From positions 34,017-98,016 of the forward strand of contig JALEJP010000083.1 in assembly GCA_022769625.1 (NCBI GenBank): DNA of 64,000 nucleotides. Direction: 5' to 3'. This stretch comes from Lachnospiraceae bacterium. Lineage in GTDB: Bacteria; Bacillota; Clostridia; Lachnospirales; Lachnospiraceae. The notes beneath the pieces were generated by a model, which made no database searches, had not been told where the DNA came from, and saw nothing but the letters and a program-made list of their open reading frames with translations. Below are positions 47,417-56,506 of this stretch, piece by piece. Both the position numbers and the translations under genes were made by a program. The number at the start of each line of letters is the position of its first letter. Within the stretch, counting starts at the first letter, position 1.

Positions 47417-49027
47417 TCATTCCTCATAATCCAGGTCTGCTGTGATCTCATAATAATCGGACGGATGTGCCTCAAATCCCACCACGTTCGATTTCATAAC
47501 AAAAGACATCTTCAGATGTGAAGCAAATACAAAACCACAGTCGTCCAGTATGATCTGCTGCATCTTCACTGCCAGTTCCCCGCGTTTTTCTTTGTCAAAT
47601 TCCTCATGCAGCTGTTTTTCCAGATTTTCCAACTCTTCGTTATAATATTTGCCTCTGTTCTTGGCAGAATCTTTCAGACAATGTGTGGTAAAGAAATACT
47701 CCGGATCACCAGTCGGTGCGGCCACAAATGCACTGGCAAAAATATCCCAGTCACCCTTTTCCAGAAAATCCTTCGTATTCTCCGTATTATTCACTTCAAC
47801 CTGGATCCCGATCTCCTTCAGAGTTGCCTGAACAGACTCTGCAAGCAAAGGAAGCTCCTGACGCCCCGGATAGGTCAGCCATCGAATCTTCAGATTCTCG
47901 CCATCTTTATCTACATATCCGTCTCCATCCGTATCTTCCCATCCTGCCTCTGCCAGAAGCTTTTTCGCCTCTTCCGGATTATACTCCGGTGCTGTCACTG
48001 CATCGTCACCAAAAGAAAAGCTTGCCGGGAACGCTCCCACCGCTGGTGTCCCGTTTCCGCTTAAAAGATTATTAGTAAATCCTTCCTTGTCAATTCCCAT
48101 GGCAATGGCTTTTCTCACATGATACTCCTGCAGTGCCGGTGTATCATAATTCATCTGTGCAAAGAAATCCCGGGATGTCTCCGTGGAACTGATCTTATAT
48201 GCATCATTGTTTTCAAAAAGAGCAAGACTTGCATAAGGAAGTCCCTGGGTGGCATCAATCTCACCGGACTGCATTGCCATAGTCAGCGTATCACCATCCA
48301 CGATCTCTTTTACATTTACCTTGTCCATCTTGACCTCACCGTCCCAGTAATCGGGGTTCTTTTCCAGGTTGATCTCGGTATCTGTAATATTAACTGCAAT
48401 AAACGGGCCGGTTCCCGCCACATTGCGATCCTCTGTCACACCATACTCCATGTCAATGATCGCACCATACGGGTCACTCAGATAGTTTAACAGCGCCGGA
48501 ACCTTCTCATCGGATGTAATGGTGACATCCTGTCCATCTGCTGTGATCTCCCTGATCTTCAGATCACCAGGTGCACGGTCATGTACGGCGATCAGATCCT
48601 CCAGACATTCCTTGACTGCCTGTCCGTCCAGCTTTCTGCCACTTGAAAATGTGATATTATCCTTCAGTGTAATCCTTACCGTGTATTCATCAACCTGTTC
48701 ATAGCTTTCTGCAAGCCATGGTTCCAGCTCCATATTCTCATTAAACTTAAACAATGTCTCACCAACACCGTAACGAACCGTCGACCAGCCGGAATAATCT
48801 GAATGAGGATTCAAACCTGTGTTTCCCATCTCAACCCCATAGGCTGTCGTTCCATAATTAAAAACTTTCTCACCTGTTGTCTGACCGGTTACCTTTGACT
48901 CCGTTTTTTCAGCAGAGTCTGTACCTGCTGTGGTTGCTTTATTCCTACATCCGGCAAGGCAGCCGGTAATCATTGCTGCCATAAGTAATATGGCAGTCAG
49001 CTTTTTTCCTGAATTCTTTTTTCTCAT
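47417..49027 (-). CDS. ABC transporter substrate-binding lipoprotein, SBP family 5 (NikA/peptide-like)
   Basis: Lipobox MITGCLAGC; NVAGTGPF, YHVRKAIAMGIDKEGF. Confidence 0.9.
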   Translation of the reverse strand: MRKKNSGKKLTAILLMAAMITGCLAGCRNKATTAGTDSAEKTESKVTGQTTGEKVFNYGTTAYGVEMGNTGLNPHSDYSGWSTVRYGVGETLFKFNENMELEPWLAESYEQVDEYTVRITLKDNITFSSGRKLDGQAVKECLEDLIAVHDRAPGDLKIREITADGQDVTITSDEKVPALLNYLSDPYGAIIDMEYGVTEDRNVAGTGPFIAVNITDTEINLEKNPDYWDGEVKMDKVNVKEIVDGDTLTMAMQSGEIDATQGLPYASLALFENNDAYKISSTETSRDFFAQMNYDTPALQEYHVRKAIAMGIDKEGFTNNLLSGNGTPAVGAFPASFSFGDDAVTAPEYNPEEAKKLLAEAGWEDTDGDGYVDKDGENLKIRWLTYPGRQELPLLAESVQATLKEIGIQVEVNNTENTKDFLEKGDWDIFASAFVAAPTGDPEYFFTTHCLKDSAKNRGKYYNEELENLEKQLHEEFDKEKRGELAVKMQQIILDDCGFVFASHLKMSFVMKSNVVGFEAHPSDYYEITADLDYEE

Positions 49028-49080
49028 ATCCGTTTTTCTCCTCTCTTTTGTCCGTTTTTGGCCTCCGCAGATCCTTTTTC

Positions 49081-49941
49081 TTATCTTACGCTCTGCCTTG
49101 GATCCAGCACATCGCGCACGGTATCCCCCAGCAGATTAAAAAGCATGACTGTGATAAAAATTGCAAAACCAGGGGCAAGAATCACCCAAGGTGAGGTCTG
49201 AAGCATACTCCTTCCATTGCTCATCATAGATCCCCACTCGGCAATCGGAGGCTTTGCGCCAAGCCCCAGAAAAGAAAGTCCGGCAATTTCCATCATCATG
49301 GTTCCGATGTCCAGCACAGCCGTCACGATAATCGGTCCTGCAATGTTTGGCAGAATATGGCGAACTACGATCTGAAACGATCCACATCCTGAAAGCTTTG
49401 CTGCTGCAATATACGGTGCACCTTTTATGGTCATCACCTGGCTTCTGGCAATTCTGGCAAACTTGGGCCAGGAAATGCAGGCCAGTGCTGCCACCGCATT
49501 CATAATCCCTCCGCCTGTTACACCGGCAACCGCTATGGCAAATACCATACCAGGGAAAGCAAGAAAAATATCGGAAATCCTCATAACAAAAGCATCTGCT
49601 TTCCCTCCGTGATATCCACAGAAAATACCAACCGCCGTACCGGTCACTGTTATGATAACTACCAGGAGCAGCGAAGAATAAATCGTTGTCCTGGAACCCA
49701 TGATGACTCTGGAAAGCATATCCCTTCCATAGCGGTCTGTACCTAGAATATGCGCTGCATTTGGTGCCTGAAGTGCATTGTTTAAATCCTGAGCATAAGG
49801 ATCATATGGAACCAGATAAGATGCAAAAGCCGAAATCAGAAGAAGCAGCAGAACCAGCACCGATAGAACCATCAGCTTCTGCTTTGTGTAACCTCTGACC
49901 AGCTTCTGCTTTCGTACTGTAACCTTTTTTTCTGTCATCAC
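49081..49941 (-). CDS. ABC transporter permease (DppC/NikC type)
   Basis: HILGTDRYGRDMLSRVIMGSRTT, LSFLGLGAKPPIAEWGSMM. Confidence 0.93.
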   Translation of the reverse strand: MMTEKKVTVRKQKLVRGYTKQKLMVLSVLVLLLLLISAFASYLVPYDPYAQDLNNALQAPNAAHILGTDRYGRDMLSRVIMGSRTTIYSSLLLVVIITVTGTAVGIFCGYHGGKADAFVMRISDIFLAFPGMVFAIAVAGVTGGGIMNAVAALACISWPKFARIARSQVMTIKGAPYIAAAKLSGCGSFQIVVRHILPNIAGPIIVTAVLDIGTMMMEIAGLSFLGLGAKPPIAEWGSMMSNGRSMLQTSPWVILAPGFAIFITVMLFNLLGDTVRDVLDPRQSVR

Positions 49942-50882
49942 ACTTCCTCCTGCCCAATCCGGATCCGCGGATCCAGATAGTGATAAATCAGATCCGTAAT
50001 CAGGTTTACCAGTACATAGATAATTGCCATCCAGATCACATATGCCTGAATCACCGGATAATCACGCATTGTGATGGCATCCACCGCCATTTTCCCAACA
50101 CCGTCCCACATAAAAATGGATTCTACAATGGCTGTCCCGCCAAGCAGAGAACCGATCGACAATGCAAGCAGTGTCACGATGGTCAGCATGGACGCTTTCA
50201 GGACACTGAAATACAAAATTTTTCTCTCCTGAACCCCTCTTGCCCGCGCTCCGGATACATAATCCTTATTCATCTCCTCCAGTACAGTCGCACGAACCTG
50301 CCTGGTATATTTGGATGCCATGGCAAGCGCAAGAGTCAGGGTCGGCAAAATCACACTCTTCCAGCCCTGTTTATTTCCCATAACAGGGAACCAGCCCAGT
50401 TTCAACGCAAACACATAAATCAGCAGCAATGACACGAAAAAGCCCGGCATGGAATTTCCTATAAAACTCAGAAAACGAATCAGATAATCCGTAAACCGAT
50501 TCTGTTTCACAGCTGCTAATATGCCAAGAGGCACGGAAACCAGAACTGTCAGTAAAATAGATGTGATCGTAAGATAAATGGTGGCCGGCAGCCTGGATAC
50601 AAAACTGGAAAATACCGGTTTTCCGGAAACATAGGATTTTCCCATATCACCTGTGACTATGCCTTTCAGCCAGACTGCATACTGTACAAGCAGCGGTTTG
50701 TCAAGCCCCAGCTCTGCTCTGGCCTGCGCCTTTGCCTCCTCTGACATGACTCCGCCTGTATTGGTCTCCATCACGTCGATGGCATCCGCCGAAGCCGTAT
50801 GCATCAGGACAAAGGAAAGAAATGTAATGCCAAGCAGAATGGGAATCAGCTGCAGCAATCTTTTCACAACGTATTTTTTCAT
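49938..50882 (-). CDS. ABC transporter permease (DppB/NikB type)
   Basis: VKRLLQLIPILLGITFLSFVLMH, AKLGLDKPLLVQY-like, DYVSGARARGVQERKI. Confidence 0.93.
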   Translation of the reverse strand: MKKYVVKRLLQLIPILLGITFLSFVLMHTASADAIDVMETNTGGVMSEEAKAQARAELGLDKPLLVQYAVWLKGIVTGDMGKSYVSGKPVFSSFVSRLPATIYLTITSILLTVLVSVPLGILAAVKQNRFTDYLIRFLSFIGNSMPGFFVSLLLIYVFALKLGWFPVMGNKQGWKSVILPTLTLALAMASKYTRQVRATVLEEMNKDYVSGARARGVQERKILYFSVLKASMLTIVTLLALSIGSLLGGTAIVESIFMWDGVGKMAVDAITMRDYPVIQAYVIWMAIIYVLVNLITDLIYHYLDPRIRIGQEEV

Positions 50883-50923
50883 CTTATCATTCCCTTTTGT
50901 AATCTCCTATTTTAATCTGCTAC

Positions 50924-50952
50924 ATTATAACAAAAGAAAAACAGCTGTACAA
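50924..50952 (-). promoter_or_regulatory. Predicted promoter of the ABC operon
   Basis: Minus strand TTGTAC-17 nt-TATAAT. Confidence 0.55.
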
Positions 50953-50995
50953 CCCTACCACGGGGTTATACAGCCATTCTAATTTACTGTCAATT

Positions 50996-51012
50996 TATTC
51001 CAATTTGGAATA
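50996..51012. promoter_or_regulatory. Perfect 17-bp palindrome, candidate LysR-type (T-N11-A) operator
   Basis: TATTCCAATTTGGAATA in the LysR/permease intergenic region. Confidence 0.65.
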
Positions 51013-51069
51013 GTTTTTAGCAACAATCCAAATAGTGCAGCCTCTATTTCCGTAATAATAATACTTCTC

Positions 51070-51987
51070 TCACCCCACAGCCAGAGAGTTTTTCAGAAAA
51101 TCAACAAAAGACTGTGCCGTTTTTCCCAACGTCTCTCCTTCTCTTTTCAGATAGCCGAACATAAGCTGACTGCTTTCCTGTTCCAATGGGATTCCGTGTT
51201 CAATCGTCTGTTTCTCATTCGGAGAGAGGTAGCTTCCACTGATGTTTGCCAGTGTACTCTCTTTCAACATCCGTTCCATAATATAATCACTGTTTGTAAC
51301 CACCGCTACATCCATCTCTGTCAGATAGTTTCCCTCACCGTTTTTTACCATCCAATAATTATTTTCAGTAAATTCGTCCTGATAACACTGGATAAAACGC
51401 AGCTTTCCAAGTTCCGCCTGATCAATTTTACTCTCCCCATAAAGCGGATGTTTCTCCCCCAGATACAACATGGCTTCCAGTTTTACCAGTTCCACAAACT
51501 CCAGATGGTTTTTAGCCAGACTGTACTGAAACGAAGCTTCCTGACTGCCCATCACATAAACAAAGCCCAGATCATCTTTACATTCCTGGACTCTCGAAAT
51601 AATACTCCGTACGCTCGCTGTATAAACCTGACAGTGCAGATTTTCCCCATAATGCTGATTATAAAACTCAGTAAATCTGGTGGCGAACCAGGAACTTGGG
51701 TTGCTGGATACATTCAGCCATTCCTCCGCACCGCCTTTTGAAAAATCTCCAAGCATTCCCACCTCCTCAATAATCTTGCATGCATATTTATAAACGTGTT
51801 TCCCCTGTGCAGTCAGATGAATGCCTCTCGATTCACGCACAAACAATCTTGCTCCCACCGCCTTTTCCAAAGCTCTTATCATCTTACTTACGTTAGATTG
51901 GGTTGTATACAAAACCTTTGCCGCCTCACTGAAGGATCCCACATCTGTACAAACAATAAAACACTGAAGCTGTTTCAGATCGATCAC
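51070..51987 (-). CDS. LysR-family transcriptional regulator
   Basis: DLKQLQCFIVCTDVGSFSEAAKVLYTTQSNVSKMIRALEKAVGARLFVRESRGIHLT; GTG at 51987 with AGGAGG RBS. Confidence 0.93.
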   Translation of the reverse strand: MIDLKQLQCFIVCTDVGSFSEAAKVLYTTQSNVSKMIRALEKAVGARLFVRESRGIHLTAQGKHVYKYACKIIEEVGMLGDFSKGGAEEWLNVSSNPSSWFATRFTEFYNQHYGENLHCQVYTASVRSIISRVQECKDDLGFVYVMGSQEASFQYSLAKNHLEFVELVKLEAMLYLGEKHPLYGESKIDQAELGKLRFIQCYQDEFTENNYWMVKNGEGNYLTEMDVAVVTNSDYIMERMLKESTLANISGSYLSPNEKQTIEHGIPLEQESSQLMFGYLKREGETLGKTAQSFVDFLKNSLAVG

Positions 51988-52016
51988 TCCATTATCCTCC
52001 TGTTTATGTCTTCGAT

Positions 52017-52988
52017 TTACAGCATTTCTGACCATTCTCCATAAGTAATTGCAGGTCCGTCTGCAACCACCTGAAGGCTTGCTGTCTCATACAAAACGAC
52101 ACCGTTAAATTCTGCTTCAAATACCTCAAGAATTCTCCCCTGGTAATCCTTTACACATCCAAGGATATCCCCTGTTTTTACAATATCACCCGGCTTCTTT
52201 TCCGGATACCACAATCCCGTATCTGCTGCAGACAGATAACATACTCTGCCGATTTCTATCGGATGATAATTCCGCTCATCCTTCACTCCTTCATATATCC
52301 CAAGACTTACCAAAATGTTCCAGACATCGCGCACATCGGAAAATACTTCTTCCATATTCCAGTCTCCCATGTCCCCCCGCTCAATCAAGATGCTTGGAAT
52401 ACCGGATGCCGCCGCATAATTATAAGCACCGCCGCCCGACACATCGGATCGCACCATATAAGGAACATCTGTCTGCATTGCCATTTTTTTTGAAAGCTCC
52501 ACAACACTTTTTTCTGCCTTTCCAGGATAATATACATAAGGTGTGAGCTTTTCATAGGCATCTCCACTGTGCAGATCAATATAATAGTCCGCAACCGCCT
52601 GCAGCTGGGATGAAATACCAAAAGCAAGCCTGTCAGCTTCCGTTCCATTCAGGCTTCCCGGAAAGACGCGATTGAGATTTTTGCCATCCTCTACACAAAA
52701 ACTGCCATTTCTGCACTCAAAAGCGCTCCGATTGACCACCTTTACCAGAATCACCGTACCGGAAATCTTCTGCGGATCCAACCTGTCTGAGAGTTCTATG
52801 GCAGCCTGTATCCCAACATACTCTGCCGCATGGATACCAGCTGTTATAAGAACCGTTTTTCCTTCCTTTTTACCTCTGAGGACTGAGACAGGAAGTTTAA
52901 ATTCTCCGCCATTCAGGCTTACAAATCCATCAAACCTGTTTCCTTCCGGTAAATATCTGATATCTTTTGCTTCTATGACTTCTTTCAT
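52017..52988 (-). CDS. M14/AstE-AspA family (succinylglutamate desuccinylase/aspartoacylase-like) hydrolase
   Basis: VLITAGIHAAEYVGIQAAIEL, DGKNLNRVFPG, YYIDLHSGDAYEKLTPYVYY, IPSILIERGDMG. Confidence 0.85.
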   Translation of the reverse strand: MKEVIEAKDIRYLPEGNRFDGFVSLNGGEFKLPVSVLRGKKEGKTVLITAGIHAAEYVGIQAAIELSDRLDPQKISGTVILVKVVNRSAFECRNGSFCVEDGKNLNRVFPGSLNGTEADRLAFGISSQLQAVADYYIDLHSGDAYEKLTPYVYYPGKAEKSVVELSKKMAMQTDVPYMVRSDVSGGGAYNYAAASGIPSILIERGDMGDWNMEEVFSDVRDVWNILVSLGIYEGVKDERNYHPIEIGRVCYLSAADTGLWYPEKKPGDIVKTGDILGCVKDYQGRILEVFEAEFNGVVLYETASLQVVADGPAITYGEWSEML

Positions 52989-53019
52989 ATTTCCTTACGC
53001 TCCCCATACTATGTTTGGC

Positions 53020-53742
53020 TCATTTGATTACGCGAATCAAAAACATAGGTGTCGGATTATAAAACTCATCCTGTTTTAAGTAGATCCGATCCGATATTCC
53101 GGTATCTTCAGACACTGATTCACAGCCGCATGCCCTCAGAAATTCCATATCCCAGAGCGGACGTATTCTTCTGCTGATATCCAGTTCTCGCTTAATGGCA
53201 TCACATTCTGCAAGCAGTGACCTGTTGACTCGATTGTGCACATGAGATTTCGAAAGATGTTTCCGATCTTCTTCAAAAGTTTCCTTTCCGTAGTCTCCGT
53301 CATAATTTAACAGCATACCACCTTTTTTCAATACACGAAGCCATTCACAGTATGCTTTTTCCGGATTCGTCAGGGTCCAGGTCAGATTTCGCGCGATAAC
53401 AATATCAAAACTTTCATCCGGATACTCCAGGCTTTCCGCATCCATGACATGGAACGGAACGGATACTCCTTCCTCAAAAGCCAGTTCTTCTGCACGTTTG
53501 ATCATTGCCGCCGTCAGATCAATCCCTTCCACATCATATCCTTCCTTTGCCAGAAGAATAGCAAAAAAACCGCAGCCGGTACCCACATCCAGGATCCTGC
53601 AGCTCTTTTTTTTACTCAGATGCTGCCCCATCTCTTTCATCCAGAGGCGTGCCATATAACTGTCAAGCTCTGCATGTCGCAGCTTTTCAAAGTCTTCACT
53701 TCGCTCTGTCCAGTAACGGACAATTCTGTCTTTTGTTTCCAC
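53020..53742 (-). CDS. Class I SAM-dependent methyltransferase
   Basis: RILDVGTGCGFFAILLAKEGYDVEGIDLT, FDIVIARNLTWTLTNPEKAYCEWLRVLKKGG. Confidence 0.88.
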   Translation of the reverse strand: METKDRIVRYWTERSEDFEKLRHAELDSYMARLWMKEMGQHLSKKKSCRILDVGTGCGFFAILLAKEGYDVEGIDLTAAMIKRAEELAFEEGVSVPFHVMDAESLEYPDESFDIVIARNLTWTLTNPEKAYCEWLRVLKKGGMLLNYDGDYGKETFEEDRKHLSKSHVHNRVNRSLLAECDAIKRELDISRRIRPLWDMEFLRACGCESVSEDTGISDRIYLKQDEFYNPTPMFLIRVIK

Positions 53743-53762
53743 CTGTATCTCCTTAAATATAC

Positions 53763-54527
53763 CTATTTCTCCCCGCAGATCATGAATACGGGAGTAGAAC
53801 TGTAATTTATTTTTTCTGCTTCACTCAAAACTCTTTCTCCGATGTGTCTGTCTGCCCAACAGGAAAGAAATCCGATTTTTTTCATGATTCTCAAATCCCA
53901 CTCCGGACGCTTCACCGGACTTAAAGGAACCTGTCTGGCAATCTGCTCCATACGGTTAATATCCGTACCTTCATAATAGTCTTCCACCTGATTAACCTTT
54001 GCGTTCTGTCGATCCCGCTCATATCCTCTTTTTTTCTTTTCATCGTAGAGGTACGCATACCAGTTTGCGTCAAAATTCAGAATCCTTCCTTTCGGTTTCA
54101 GAACTCTGTGCCATTCGGCATAAGCCTCCTTTGGGTGCTCTAAATTCCAGGTTACATTTCGTGTCACAATATAGTCAAAGCTTTCATCCTCAAACAGAAG
54201 ATTCTGTGCATCCATTCTGTACCACTGAATACGCCCGGCAACCTTTCCTGCATTCTTTTTTGCTTCACAAAGCATTTCTTCCGTACAGTCAACAGCAGTG
54301 ACCCGATATCCCTCTTCTGCCAGAAGAATAGCGAAAAAACCTGGTCCGGTACCGATATCCAGGATCCTGACCTCTTCTTTTCTCTGTCCAGGAAGCTGTT
54401 CCAGAATCACCTGTTTCCATCTATCCTTCTGTACACTCTGCAGTTCCTCCTGGTTCACTCGGGAATAGCCGCCTGCGCGGTCCGTCCAATAACTTCTGAT
54501 CTCTTCTGATAGTGTCTGATTCCCCAT
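53763..54527 (-). CDS. Class I SAM-dependent methyltransferase, paralogous to 53020-53742
   Basis: RILDIGTGPGFFAILLAEEGYRVTAVDCT, FDYIVTRNVTWNLEHPKEAYAEWHRVLKPKG; ATG at 54527 preferred. Confidence 0.88.
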   Translation of the reverse strand: MGNQTLSEEIRSYWTDRAGGYSRVNQEELQSVQKDRWKQVILEQLPGQRKEEVRILDIGTGPGFFAILLAEEGYRVTAVDCTEEMLCEAKKNAGKVAGRIQWYRMDAQNLLFEDESFDYIVTRNVTWNLEHPKEAYAEWHRVLKPKGRILNFDANWYAYLYDEKKKRGYERDRQNAKVNQVEDYYEGTDINRMEQIARQVPLSPVKRPEWDLRIMKKIGFLSCWADRHIGERVLSEAEKINYSSTPVFMICGEK

Positions 54528-54900
54528 ATTCTTTCCTTTTCTTATAATAAAATCTGTAGGTATCAGGGAGCAAAAACTTTTGACCCCAACATCATCTGTA
54601 ATGAGTTGCCCGACAAATGAGCCAATTGTGAATGTAAATACGATTATCTCCATTCTCACTGTATCCTCATCATACAGATAAAGGGCATCAAAGATGCCCT
54701 TTATCATCATGGGATTCCTTTCAAGAAAGATACGAACTGTACCATTTCTATACTCCTCAGATAAAAATTGTACCAATACAAGCGGAGGTATGTATTCAGT
54801 AACAAAACTAATTCTTTTGTTGTATCTGTGGTTCTTTTACTATATTACATTTGTGAAACGTTAACAAGCCACCCTGGGGGATAAAATTTCCCATTTTGTA

Positions 54901-55296
54901 TTATTTTTCGTATCTGTTCAGTACCTTCACAGATACGATTCTGGAACAGAGTCGATGGATCAGTTCTTTTTCATGACTGATCACCACAATACCCATCTGA
55001 TGTGTTTTTGCATAATCCAGCACCAGATTCCAGATCTGTGCCTGTGTAATCGCATCCAGCATGGCCTTGGGCGGCATACCAATTTCCTCAAGCACCTTTT
55101 TCATTTTCCACTTCGGATTTAACGCCTGCTCCGGTTTTATGTATCCTGCCAGGATCTTGGCAAGTGTTGTTTTACCATATCCACTGGGGGCAATCAGGCC
55201 GGTAACTTCCCCTTCTTCCACCGTAAAATCTACATGATTCAACACCCGGTGATTTCCTGTATAACCAAATTTAATGTTATCTGCTTTAAGTCGCAT
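54901..55296 (-). pseudogene. Internally deleted ABC ATPase (Nik/Opp E/F type)
   Basis: Walker A present (GLIAPSGYGKTTLAKILAGYIKPEQ), C-terminal LDAITQAQIWNLVLDYAKTHQMGIVVISHEKELIHRLCSR present, but LSGG signature and Walker B missing. Confidence 0.8.
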
Positions 55297-55323
55297 GGAT
55301 GCACCTCACCTTTCCGCCTCTGA

Positions 55324-55684
55324 TTATTCTGTAATCCGGCCGCTTTGTTTTACACTCCGCTGTGCAGAGATGTCCTCAATCATGGTAATGTCAATATCCG
55401 ATCCGGATTCTTTGGCCGTCGTATAGGTGAATGCCACATCTTCCGCCGTCACTTTTTCACCATTTGTAAACACGGCATCGTCCCATATTTTAACCGTCCG
55501 GATCAGCTTGTTTTCTTGCCTCTCTTCCTGTAGCTGCTTCCGCTGCAGCATCTGCATTCGAAACTTCCTCTGACTGTCCCAGTGCTTCCGTACCAGAAGC
55601 TGCTTTTTGTCCATTCCCACATCCTGCCAGCATCGAAGCTGCCATCACACCGCAGCACAACATGCTTATCCATTTTCTTTTCAT
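55324..55684 (-). pseudogene. Frameshifted, truncated SBP family 5 lipoprotein
   Basis: MKRKWISMLCCGVMAASMLAGCGN lipoprotein signal, then in another frame IRTVKIWDDAVFTNGEKVTAEDVAFTYTTAKESG. Confidence 0.8.
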
Positions 55685-55914
55685 TTTTTCCTCCTTTTCC
55701 GTACAATCAGTACGCCATTGATTTTTTATAAGGAAAATACTAACAGTCTCAGGATATACCATACAAGCCCCCATGGTGGTTTTTCGTCCTTTTTTTCAGC
55801 ATTCTCAGATATTTTTTCTCTTTTCTTTCATGATCTATCCCCCCGCACCTCTCATCTTTTCCTGAAACAAGCCTGATTTTTCCTGTTTCTTTTATCCTTC
55901 TTCTTTTTAAAAAA

Positions 55915-55930
55915 ATAACCCCCCTGGTAG
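55915..55930. promoter_or_regulatory. CsoR/RcnR-type operator-like C6 tract
   Basis: ataaCCCCCCTGGTAG between divergent remnants, upstream of the DJ-1/CsoR unit. Confidence 0.4.
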
Positions 55931-56099
55931 CTTGAAAAATGAAAAAAGTTTGCTTATCATCGGTTTTAGAGGAAGCGTCAAGTAATGTCTTTTTAACTGC
56001 AGTTTTTCATCTGAACATGATAGGCGTTGCCCAAGAAATGAGCCTAACATCGTTTTTTCCCTTAGCTCATGATATAAACAGAACAAAAAGGAGGTTGCT

Positions 56100-56506
56100 A
56101 TGCAGGTCAATCTTTTCTTATATGACGATTTCGAGACAATGGATGCACTTAGCCTTGCAGAAATCTTTGGATTTGCACCGGACATTTTTCATGTTAACTA
56201 TCTGTCCTTACTTGGAGATATTGTAAACAGCAGCCTGAAGTACTGAAAGCACTGCGTCAGGCTGTTGATCGTGCATCTTTTTGTTTATCCGTGGGATCCG
56301 GTTCTGTGCTGCTCGCTAAGACAGGGCTGCTTTTCCACCGCAATGCCGTATTGCGAAAGCCCGAAAAAAACTGGAGTCGGTGGGTATCCAGCGGTGTTAA
56401 CTGGATATCTGACAGAAAATGGATTGATGACGGGAAATACTATAGTGCTTCTGATGTACTTGGAAATATTGACATGGAAAGAACGGGGAATTCAAATGAA
56501 TCATAA
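56100..56506 (+). pseudogene. Fragmented DJ-1/PfpI family protein
   Basis: MQVNLFLYDDFETMDALSLAEIFGFAPDIFHVNYLSLLGDIVNSS* then, in another frame, QPEVLKALRQAVDRASFCLSVGSGSVLLAKTGLLFHRNAVLRK..VNWISDRKWIDDGKYYSASDVLGNIDM. Confidence 0.8.

Noticed and set aside
47900-47950. EF-hand-like DTDGDGYVDKDGE in the solute-binding protein
   Set aside because: This acidic turn is common in family 5 solute-binding proteins of clostridia and is not evidence for a dockerin or calcium switch.
54528-54776. N-terminal extension of the methyltransferase ORF 53763-54776
   Set aside because: The methyltransferase clearly begins at MGNQTLSEE (54527); the upstream part is probably intergenic or an unidentified gene remnant.
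54901-55296. Possible functional mini-ABC ATPase
   Set aside because: Lacks the LSGG signature and Walker B, and lies beside a broken SBP, so decay is more likely.
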